Shown here one piece after another: positions 1-5,187 of a stretch of 6,633 nt of DNA. The position numbers and the translations under genes are program-made. Position 1 is the first letter of the stretch, and every line of letters starts with the position of its first letter. Source of the DNA: Methanocorpusculum sp. (GTDB taxonomy: Archaea; Halobacteriota; Methanomicrobia; Methanomicrobiales; Methanocorpusculaceae); NCBI GenBank assembly GCA_029986195.1, contig DALTYF010000052.1:1-6633 (forward strand). The letters run 5' to 3'. The notes under the pieces were generated by a model, which saw nothing but the letters and a program-made list of their open reading frames with translations, was not told the DNA's origin and did no database searches.

Positions 1-817
1 CGTATCCCGAATCTGCATCAATGTTTTCGATGTACACGAAGTAGATCTTATTGGATTCTCCCTGAAGAGCCACGGTGAACGGGTTGCTGCGAACAACAGA
101 GTCCTTCGCTGCCGTGATGGTCAGAGTAGTGCTCTGTACGGTGTAGGAGATTGAGCCGGATGTCTTTGCGTTGTCTGCAAATGGTTTGTAGCCAATGAAC
201 TCGGCCTGTGCAGTCCACGTTCCTGCAACAGCGTTGACACCAGGTATTGCTGATCCAACAACATTCTGTGACTGGGTAACAGGTATGTCATTATAATTTG
301 CATATACTGAGTTTGTATCGCTATTAACACCGAAGACAGTGGTCTTACCACCTGCTGGAGTGGTGAAAACAATTTTTGCACTCAGGTTCGTGTTGATGGT
401 GACAAATCTTCCAGTGGGGAACTTCGCAGTATCATTTGCTGGGCCAACCATCGGAGTGTTGAGCAGGAAAGTTACATTCGTATCCTTGTTGATGGTCTTG
501 CCGTTAATGGAATCACCAGATGTTACACCATACCCTCCAGTAGTCAGTTTTGCCTGAATACTGAGTTCTGGATACCAGATCGAAATCTGGGTCATTTTGG
601 ACATATTATTCGCATCCCAAGTGGATACGTTGTAATAGGTACCATAGTATCCATTTATGACGCTTTCATACAGGGTAAAGTTGCCATCAGGATTTGCATA
701 GATGACATTAACCGCAGTCGGGTTGCTGCCCTCAGAGAATTTGGCAAGGACAGTGTTCGCGTTCGTAACACGTACACCAACCCTGTCCACCCGACCGAAT
801 AAATAATACCCGATCAC
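1..817 (-). CDS. S-layer-like surface glycoprotein (DUF3821-type), 5'-truncated, 3' end outside window
   Basis: One minus-strand frame stays open from the left edge to a stop at 821-823, giving 272 codons from a GTG at 817. The protein is rich in Thr, Asn, Ser, Val and Tyr, is predicted to be mostly beta, and has six N-glycosylation sequons (about residues 46, 63, 71, 114, 128 and 144). The stretch near residues 230-250, TITAAKDSVVRSNPFTV, closely resembles a conserved segment I recall from Methanomicrobiales S-layer glycoproteins of the DUF3821 family. The preceding GTWTAQAEF fits the strand before it. Role inferred: cell-envelope or S-layer lattice protein. Oddity: there is no signal peptide, no SD and no credible start. 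The GTG at 817 yields VIGYYLFGRVDR, which is not a secretion signal, and the frame closes inside the promoter region of the divergent gene. It may be a pseudogene, a silent cassette, or a gene with an unrecognised start. Confidence is good that the frame is coding-derived and moderate for the family. Confidence 0.7.
   Translation of the reverse strand, partial: MIGYYLFGRVDRVGVRVTNANTVLAKFSEGSNPTAVNVIYANPDGNFTLYESVINGYYGTYYNVSTWDANNMSKMTQISIWYPELSIQAKLTTGGYGVTSGDSINGKTINKDTNVTFLLNTPMVGPANDTAKFPTGRFVTINTNLSAKIVFTTPAGGKTTVFGVNSDTNSVYANYNDIPVTQSQNVVGSAIPGVNAVAGTWTAQAEFIGYKPFADNAKTSGSISYTVQSTTLTITAAKDSVVRSNPFTVALQGESNKIYFVYIENIDADSGY
795..808 (+). promoter_or_regulatory. Probable BRE/TATA box for the Ig-repeat protein gene
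   Basis: CCGAA (795-799) followed by TAAATAATA (800-808) resembles an archaeal BRE plus box A. The centre lies about 34 bases before the ATG at 838, which puts transcription start near 828-832. With no GGAGG or GGTG before the ATG, the mRNA is probably leaderless or nearly so. The element overlaps the broken 5' end of the minus-strand surface protein frame. Confidence 0.45.
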
Positions 818-837
818 CCCCTAAACTGAATATATCT

Positions 838-2004
838 ATGTCAATAAAACACATGGTTGCTATCCTTCTGCTGGCATCCCTGCTATTCTGTGGAATAGCT
901 GCAGCAGAAGCCACAAGCCTTACCATCAACGTCTATGACAACAGCGCATCACACGATCCCGTCAAAGATGCAAAGGTCGTCATCGTCAAAAGCGGAACAA
1001 GCCTGGAACAGACCCTGTACACCACCGTTGATGGAATCGCAAAGTTCGCCTCAGTCGAATACAAGTCCACCTATAGTGTAACCGTCACCAAGGATGGATT
1101 TGACGACCAGAAATTCTCTATCACCGTCAACTCGATGGAAAAAGAGTACACCGTCTATCTCCAGAAATCAAATCTGGTTCAGATCAAAGTTCTCAATCCC
1201 GACAAATCAACACCGGTTGCAGGTGCTGCCATCTCCATTGACGGACTCAAAATGGGATCCACCAACAGTGCAGGACTTCTCCATGTATCCATGGAAAAAG
1301 GTGTGTATCACAACATTCAGGTAACAGCCGATTCCTATGAAACCTACTCCTCCTCACAGTACATCGAAACGGATCAGACCTCGCTTACCGTCACCCTTTC
1401 CAAATCCTACTTCTCCCCGAGAATCCTCGTCTATGACAAGGACAACGGCATGAAACCAGTCTCTCTTGCAACCATCATCATTGACGGAAAAACCGTAGGA
1501 ACCACCGATGAGTACGGAAGAGCAACTCTCAAGGACTTCACCGCGGGAACCTACACGCTGGAAGTTACCAAATCCAACTACAACTCCTACAAAAAAGAAG
1601 TGACCTTCACCGAAGACTCCGCTGATGTCATCGTTGAACTCACGTATGCGATTGTCCCGCTGACCGTCCTCGTTGTTGACGGAACCAACCCGGTTACCGG
1701 AGCTGCGATCTACATTGACAACCTTGTTACCGGAATCACCGACGCAACCGGAAAGTTCACCAAAGACATGGAACCCGGAAAAACCATTCTGATCACCGCA
1801 TCCAAAGATGGATACACCACACATAGCGTCTCCTGGTCCGTAACAGCCGGTCAGACCAACACCGTTACAATACCGATTTCCCAGAACTTCCCGGTCGCAC
1901 TGGTCGGAGGAATCATTGTCGTGATCATCATTGTCGTGGTCGTCGTCTTCCTTGTGAAAGGAAAAGGAAAATCCGGCAGCCGCGGCAGAAGAGGATCCTT
2001 CTAA
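838..2004 (+). CDS. Secreted, membrane-anchored protein with four Ig-like (PEGA/CarboxypepD_reg-type) repeats
   Basis: The 388-residue product has a signal peptide (residues 1-23, hydrophobic core 7-17, AAA before E24). Four beta-sandwich repeats follow, at roughly 27-110, 112-190, 191-272 and 273-350. Each contains a DG or IDG turn (for example AGAAISIDG, LATIIIDGKTVG, GAAIYIDNLVTG), then a small-residue turn (SAG, EYGRA, ATGK), then a Y..V/ITxxxY/F strand, as in PEGA and carboxypeptidase-regulatory Ig-like domains. A very V/I-rich membrane segment (about 352-373) and a basic Gly/Ser/Arg tail (374-388) anchor it with the repeats outside. No NxS/T sequon is present, unlike the neighbouring glycoprotein. 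Role inferred: cell-surface binding or structural protein; no catalytic motif is seen. The ATG at 838 is used because it precedes the signal peptide; M6 (853) is an alternative. It stands alone, with its own promoter and T-tract terminator. The fold class is fairly secure and the function unknown. Confidence 0.88.
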   Translation: MSIKHMVAILLLASLLFCGIAAAEATSLTINVYDNSASHDPVKDAKVVIVKSGTSLEQTLYTTVDGIAKFASVEYKSTYSVTVTKDGFDDQKFSITVNSMEKEYTVYLQKSNLVQIKVLNPDKSTPVAGAAISIDGLKMGSTNSAGLLHVSMEKGVYHNIQVTADSYETYSSSQYIETDQTSLTVTLSKSYFSPRILVYDKDNGMKPVSLATIIIDGKTVGTTDEYGRATLKDFTAGTYTLEVTKSNYNSYKKEVTFTEDSADVIVELTYAIVPLTVLVVDGTNPVTGAAIYIDNLVTGITDATGKFTKDMEPGKTILITASKDGYTTHSVSWSVTAGQTNTVTIPISQNFPVALVGGIIVVIIIVVVVVFLVKGKGKSGSRGRRGSF

Positions 2005-2006
2005 CA

Positions 2007-2023
2007 TTTTTTCAAACAAAAAA
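2007..2023. terminator. Bidirectional T-tract terminator between convergent gene and tRNA
   Basis: T6 on the plus strand (2007-2012) starts two bases after the stop of the Ig-repeat gene. A6 at 2018-2023 gives T6 on the minus strand just beyond the tRNA-Arg 3' end. Archaeal RNA polymerase can terminate on T-tracts without a hairpin, so this 17-base stretch can serve both convergent units. Confidence 0.5.
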
Positions 2024-2027
2024 CGTA

Positions 2028-2099
2028 CGGACCTGCTGGGGATCGAACCCAGATCTCCGGGTTCGAAGCCCGGAAGGATATCCACTACCCTACAGATCC
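2028..2099 (-). tRNA. tRNA-Arg (anticodon TCG)
   Basis: The minus strand folds into a complete 72-nt cloverleaf. The acceptor stem GGATCTG/CAGGTCC has 7 pairs including one T-G wobble. The D-arm is GGGT-AGTGGATA-TCCT, the anticodon stem CCGGG/CCCGG with loop CTTCGAA, the variable loop 4 nt, and the T-arm CTGGG-TTCGATC-CCCAG. The discriminator base is G and CCA is not encoded (GTA follows). The anticodon TCG (plus-strand 2064-2066) reads CGA and, by wobble, CGG arginine codons. There is no intron. The D-stem has a T13-T22 mismatch and a G-T end pair. A TATA element lies about 30 bases upstream and a T-tract follows. Confidence 0.96.
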
Positions 2100-2127
2100 A
2101 CTTGATATATTCATCTCTCTTTATCCC

Positions 2128-2137
2128 TTTTATACCC
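2128..2137. promoter_or_regulatory. TATA element lying between divergent tRNA-Arg and dut/dcd-family gene
   Basis: Read on the minus strand, TATAAAAG ends at 2127 and lies about 30 bases before the tRNA 5' end, the expected position for archaeal box A. Read on the plus strand, CTTTTATACC is also a passable box A, about 67 bases before the ATG at 2202, which would leave a 5' UTR of about 45 bases. No clearly better plus-strand TATA is seen in 2138-2190, so one near-symmetric element may drive both genes. Confidence 0.45.
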
Positions 2138-2201
2138 TATCGTATGTGTTTGGCAAACCGGAGCACAAAGTACAATTGCCGCAGAAACCAACACAAAAGA
2201 G

Positions 2202-2633
2202 ATGTTGCTCTCATCCTCCGTAATCCGTGCACGCATTGCTGACGGAACGCTCGGTATAACACCGTTTGCCGAAGAATCGCTCCAACCGGCATCCTATGAC
2301 CTCCGTGCCGCAGAAGACACTGTTATGAAAGCGGGCGAGCTGTCCCTTATCGCGACGATGGAGTTCGTCAGTCTCCCTGCCGATCTCGCCGCAACACTTC
2401 GCGTTCGTTCCTCCTTTGGTCGGAAAGGAGTGCTGCTCGGTGCCGGGTACATCGACCCGGGATTCCGGGGAAATCTCACACTCTGCATGGTAAACATGGG
2501 ACCGGAGGATATTCCGGTTGAGAAAGGCACCCGCATTGTACAGATGCTTATTCACCCTGTCCTTGGGAATGTGGAAAACGCGTATAACGGCAACTATCAG
2601 GACAGCTACGGTGTGGTACAATCAAAAATATAA
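2202..2633 (+). CDS. dCTP deaminase/dUTPase-family protein, probable dUTPase-like activity
   Basis: The 143-residue product belongs to the Dcd/Dut trimeric beta-barrel family, which removes dUTP or converts dCTP to dUTP for dTMP synthesis. Family marks in order are the N-terminal LQPASYDLR (28-35), the substrate loop RVRSSFGRKG (67-76), YIDPGFRG (83-90, catalytic-type D85), GTRIVQMLI (109-117) and the C-terminal lid-like YQDSYGVVQSKI (132-143). The N- and C-terminal segments look like dCTP deaminase. However, the glutamate that deaminases carry in the IxLE strand (E138 in E. coli Dcd, by my alignment) is C95 here, and the protein is shorter than typical Dcd (about 170-195 residues). Loss of that Glu with D85 kept suggests dUTP hydrolysis rather than deamination; this is inference. 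No SD is seen, and the ATG at 2202 gives the expected family N-terminus. Its end overlaps the convergent FtsZ-like gene by 12 bp. Confidence 0.85.
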   Translation: MLLSSSVIRARIADGTLGITPFAEESLQPASYDLRAAEDTVMKAGELSLIATMEFVSLPADLAATLRVRSSFGRKGVLLGAGYIDPGFRGNLTLCMVNMGPEDIPVEKGTRIVQMLIHPVLGNVENAYNGNYQDSYGVVQSKI

Positions 2634-4934
2634 GCGGCTGTTACAGCCACTTGTCCTTCTCACTTTTTTCGCGATCTCTTTGACCGCCGGATTTTTTGGC
2701 AGAGGTATCGACGTTACCCGGATGCCTTTGTTCACTTCGCGGGGTTTTTGTGCGTCACGTACTTTTGCAGATTCACCAATCTCTTTTGGGCGCTGTGCTG
2801 AGCCGCCGCGCACAACTCCGTCCGTCTCTTTCGGACGTTTGGAACCTGTCATTCTGATGTGTCCATCGGTTTCCTTCGGCCTCTGACTTCCGGACATTCT
2901 GATATGCCCGTCCGTTTCCTTTGGCCGCTGCGTACCAACATTCACCGACCCCTCAAGAATGCCCGGGGCCATCGTCTCTTTTGGACGCTGACCGCCGGAC
3001 ATGCGGACGCCCCCGTCAGTTTCTTTGGGTCTCTGGTATCCTACTGTGACCGATCCTTCCAGAACGCCGGTTGTTATCGTTTCTTTCGGCCGACCGTTTC
3101 CACCGACATTTGCTTTTCCGGAAAGCACACTGTCCGAGTCTTTTGGTTTGTCCTTGCCGCCGACATCTGCCATCCCTGCAAGTACGTTGTCCACTTTTTT
3201 CTGCCGTTTCGGCATCATGATCGTACTGCCGCTCATCTGCGGCTGTTTTTTCGGTCCGGCAATGGTGATCTTCGGCATTTCTTTTGTCTTGGGTTTTTCC
3301 TTGGGGATCACCGGCCGGGTTTCGGGCTGAGGGTCGTCAAAGATCGTTGCCGGCTGCGGCTGCTGGATGTACTGTGGGGCATACTGGGGAGGATACATGT
3401 ACTGCTGCTGAGGCGGCGGTGGCGGTACAACTCTCCGGACCACATCCTCAAAGACGTCATCGTCACCCGCAGGGACCGGAGGCCGGATATACTGCGGCTG
3501 GGACTGAACCATGATTCCGTCTTCAAACACATCCTCTTCCTGCTGCGGGATGCTGTACGTATCCTCTTCTTCAAACACGTCGTCCGGTGAATAGGAGGGG
3601 GACTGAGTTATCTGCGGTTCTTCCTGAAAGATATCCTCTTCATTTTCCGGTTCGGAGAAATCATCCAGCTCAAAGATGTCATTTCCGTTCTCTTCCGGGA
3701 CGGGAGCGGGGTTAATGCCGATTGGCATCACCATCTCATCCTCGAACAGAACTGCGTCGTTTGCAACCTGAATGGTTGGGACCTTCTCGGTTTTTTCTTC
3801 CTCTTCGTACTCTTTGCTCTGTTCGTTTTCGTAAATGGTTCGAATCTCGTCCAACTCCTTCACCCGCGGTACATTTTCCAGACCGGCAAGAACAATAATC
3901 ACGCCGACATACTGGGTCGACTTGACCGGATAATCTCCGGCCCGCATCTCAAGGCCTTTGATGCTGCGATCAATCCATTTGCGGACCGTCTGGAATCCTT
4001 TCATGGACAGTTCGTCAGAGGGACCTGCAATCAGCACCAGGGCTTTTTCCGAGGATGTGAGATCACAGGGAACGGATACTTCCCGGTACACTGCCTGTTT
4101 TGCCAGTTCAACGATGCGGGAGGTCCGTGCCTGATTTTCTTCCAGCAGATATTTTTCTACCCGGATGCGTTTCATCATGTTGTTGGTCCAGGTGGTGGGA
4201 AGTTTTTCGGTTGCATAGCCAATTGCAACGAGGTCCATTTCTTTGAGGGTGTTGAGTACCTCTCCTGCATCCAGTACTACTTCTGCGGCTTCAACGCCTT
4301 TGTGGTTGAACTCTCCGGCACGAAGCAGGAGGCCGACCCGGCGTGCAAGCATCTCATTGAGAACCGGAAACATTTCGTAGATGGTGGCCTTGTGTTTTGC
4401 TTCCACTACATTTTTGATGCTGTCCTCGTCTTCGGTACGTTTGAACCATGTTTCGTTGTCGAAGAGGATGGTTGCCTGAGATACGTTGCGGATCTCCGCA
4501 AGTGTTTCGGATGCCCGGGCAGATACTTTTACTCCTTCGTTTCGTCCGGGGAGGGTGAGGATGGTAAAGACCGGGTCGGGGAAGGCGTCGTTGAGCTGGG
4601 ATACGATGGTCGGTACCAGTTCGGCCATTCTTCCGCCAAGACCTGCGCAGACGAATACTGCGTCAATCTCTTCGATGCCGTCACGCTGAAAACAGCTTGC
4701 AAGATTTCCCACTTCAAAATCGGTTCCGCGGTTGTTGTGTTCTTTGATCGGATCGACCGGCGTGAGAACGAACCGGTCTTCCTGCGGGATGGTCTGTATT
4801 TCGGAGATGGTTTTCTGGTCTGCGTCAAACACAAAGGATCGCACACTCCGGACACCGCTCCGTTCGTCATGCTGGTTGAGTGTATCGACGATACGACAGC
4901 CTGCTCCGCCCAGTCCGATGAGTAATGCTCTCAT
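2622..4934 (-). CDS. Non-canonical FtsZ/tubulin-like protein with a ~415-residue tail of repeated short motifs
   Basis: The product has 770 residues. Residues 1-355 have FtsZ/tubulin two-domain character. The N-terminal nucleotide-binding strand and loop is LLIGLGGAGCRIV (4-16). The T4 region is VFVCAGLGG (93-101). The T7-like segment is VVLDAGEVLNTL (219-230), running into VAIGYA (236-241). The C-terminal beta domain spans about 295-355 (ALVLIAG, then VGVIIVLAGLENV). T4 keeps AGLGG but lacks the GTGTG half of the tubulin signature. T7 reads VxDxxE where FtsZ has NxDxxD. From about 370 the chain is probably disordered: an acidic part (370-500) with (I/V)FE motifs, a Pro/Gln/Tyr-rich part (480-535), a basic part (541-583), RPKET repeats (596-734) and a basic tail (745-770). 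Role inferred: cytoskeletal or scaffold protein near the membrane or division site, not the main FtsZ. The ATG at 4934 has GGTGA six bases upstream. The gene is monocistronic, divergent from mer and convergent with the dut/dcd gene. Confidence 0.9.
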   Translation of the reverse strand: MRALLIGLGGAGCRIVDTLNQHDERSGVRSVRSFVFDADQKTISEIQTIPQEDRFVLTPVDPIKEHNNRGTDFEVGNLASCFQRDGIEEIDAVFVCAGLGGRMAELVPTIVSQLNDAFPDPVFTILTLPGRNEGVKVSARASETLAEIRNVSQATILFDNETWFKRTEDEDSIKNVVEAKHKATIYEMFPVLNEMLARRVGLLLRAGEFNHKGVEAAEVVLDAGEVLNTLKEMDLVAIGYATEKLPTTWTNNMMKRIRVEKYLLEENQARTSRIVELAKQAVYREVSVPCDLTSSEKALVLIAGPSDELSMKGFQTVRKWIDRSIKGLEMRAGDYPVKSTQYVGVIIVLAGLENVPRVKELDEIRTIYENEQSKEYEEEEKTEKVPTIQVANDAVLFEDEMVMPIGINPAPVPEENGNDIFELDDFSEPENEEDIFQEEPQITQSPSYSPDDVFEEEDTYSIPQQEEDVFEDGIMVQSQPQYIRPPVPAGDDDVFEDVVRRVVPPPPPQQQYMYPPQYAPQYIQQPQPATIFDDPQPETRPVIPKEKPKTKEMPKITIAGPKKQPQMSGSTIMMPKRQKKVDNVLAGMADVGGKDKPKDSDSVLSGKANVGGNGRPKETITTGVLEGSVTVGYQRPKETDGGVRMSGGQRPKETMAPGILEGSVNVGTQRPKETDGHIRMSGSQRPKETDGHIRMTGSKRPKETDGVVRGGSAQRPKEIGESAKVRDAQKPREVNKGIRVTSIPLPKNPAVKEIAKKVRRTSGCNSRLYF
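2636..2669 (+). terminator. Possible terminator of the dut/dcd-family gene, inside the convergent CDS
   Basis: GGCTG-TTA-CAGCC (2636-2648, perfect 5-bp stem) begins three bases after the stop at 2631-2633. A pyrimidine-rich stretch with T6 (2664-2669) follows. These bases also encode the C-terminal residues of the minus-strand FtsZ-like protein. Confidence 0.4.
2733..3149 (-). repeat. Array of nine (R/K)P(K/R)(E/D) motif repeats in the FtsZ-like protein tail
   Basis: Motif starts fall at residues 596, 615, 635, 650, 670, 685, 700, 715 and 730, giving spacings of 19, 20, 15, 20, 15, 15, 15, 15 and 15 in two unit lengths with the last interval ending at 730 (eight intervals: 19, 20, 15, 20, then four of 15). 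Long units carry G(V/I)LEGSV.VG before the motif. Short units carry DGHIRM(S/T)G or similar. Six of the nine motifs are exact RPKET; the others are KPKDS, RPKEI and KPREV. The codons for the motif differ freely at third positions between units. Confidence 0.9.
3333..3752 (-). repeat. Seven acidic (I/V/L)F(E/Q/D) short linear motifs in the FtsZ-like protein tail
   Basis: VLFEDE (F397), DIFELD (F421), DIFQEE (F436), DVFEEE (F454), DVFEDG (F470), DVFEDV (F495) and TIFDDP (F532) recur in low-complexity acidic and Pro/Gln-rich sequence. Most have D or E before the aliphatic residue and E after Phe. Between them the sequence is not conserved, which points to separate docking motifs and not to a folded repeat. 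Confidence 0.8.
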
Positions 4935-4940
4935 TGTGGT

Positions 4941-4945
4941 TCACC
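4941..4945 (-). promoter_or_regulatory. Ribosome binding site of the FtsZ-like gene
   Basis: GGTGA on the minus strand, six bases before the ATG, matches the GGAGGTGA complement of the archaeal 16S rRNA 3' end and supports the start at 4934. It lies inside one of the ACCCGCA-core inverted repeat copies. Confidence 0.65.
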
Positions 4946-5037
4946 CGCATCCCCGGAAGAATGCATTCTGCTTCTATTATTCCTTTTATAACCATATATT
5001 CTTTTATAAGATGCGGGTGTTTTTCCAGATACCCGCA
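4942..5037. promoter_or_regulatory. Inverted-repeat cluster (three ACCCGCA cores) and 12-bp palindrome around the FtsZ-like promoter
   Basis: CACCCGCATC (4942-4951) and GATGCGGGTG (5010-5019) are a perfect 10-bp inverted pair flanking both TATA boxes. A further ACCCGCA (5031-5037) pairs with TGCGGGT (5012-5018) across 12 bases. Between the promoter and the start lies the perfect palindrome AGAATGCATTCT (4958-4969), near the predicted transcription start. The layout suits a transcription factor with sites upstream of the TATA boxes and in the leader; binding is inference. Confidence 0.45.
4983..5008 (-). promoter_or_regulatory. Two TATA boxes upstream of the FtsZ-like gene
   Basis: On the minus strand TATAAAAG occurs twice, at 5008-5001 and at 4990-4983, exactly 18 bases apart. 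They predict transcription starts near 4978 and 4960 and leaders of about 26-44 bases before the ATG at 4934. Confidence 0.6.
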
Positions 5038-5130
5038 ATTATTTGAAAAGCGCATACAAAAACCTCTGATTTTTCCCTCGTTTGGGCGTCGGTGGTGAAA
5101 TCCTCCGGATTTTGCCGGAATGATTATCTT

Positions 5131-5178
5131 CAAAACAGAATCTATTTATGCAGAGGGGATTAACTTAGAATTGAGGTG
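5131..5178 (+). promoter_or_regulatory. Probable mer promoter and strong ribosome binding site
   Basis: CAAAACAGAA (5131-5140, BRE-like) precedes TCTATTTATG (5141-5150, weak box A). GAGGTG (5173-5178) is a long match to the archaeal anti-SD and ends nine bases before the TTG at 5188, which decides that non-ATG start. The predicted leader is only about 15-20 bases. Confidence 0.55.
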
Positions 5179-5187
5179 TAAAGAACT

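Noticed and set aside
80..729. Direct repeat CGGGTTGCTGC at 80-90 and 719-729
   Set aside because: Both copies encode the same tripeptide SNP in the same frame of the surface protein, so coding coincidence or domain similarity explains them.
874..900. Possible lipobox in the Ig-repeat protein signal peptide (Cys18)
   Set aside because: Phe at -1 does not fit a lipobox, and the protein already has a C-terminal membrane anchor.
732..929. 65-codon minus-strand ORF crossing the start of the Ig-repeat gene, checked as a frameshifted N-terminus of the surface protein
   Set aside because: It is antisense to the signal peptide codons and gives no secretion signal, so it does not supply the missing N-terminus.
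1354..2085. 243-codon minus-strand ORF opposite the Ig-repeat gene and the tRNA
   Set aside because: It is antisense to a well-supported gene, runs through the tRNA, and its product is low-complexity Gly/Asp/Val sequence, as expected from the mirror of Thr/Ile/Val codons.
2859..3590. Long plus-strand ORFs opposite the FtsZ-like tail (also at 2518-2886 and 3001-3330)
   Set aside because: They follow the repeat periodicity of the minus-strand gene and have no family-like sequence or ribosome site.
4302..4925. 207-codon plus-strand ORF opposite the FtsZ-like GTPase domain
   Set aside because: Its product is Cys/Phe/His-rich with no recognisable motif, while the opposite strand encodes a clear tubulin-type domain.
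5104..5119. Inverted repeat TCCGG-N6-CCGGA upstream of mer
   Set aside because: It has only 5 bp, no T-run follows on either strand, and its position does not match a predicted promoter element.
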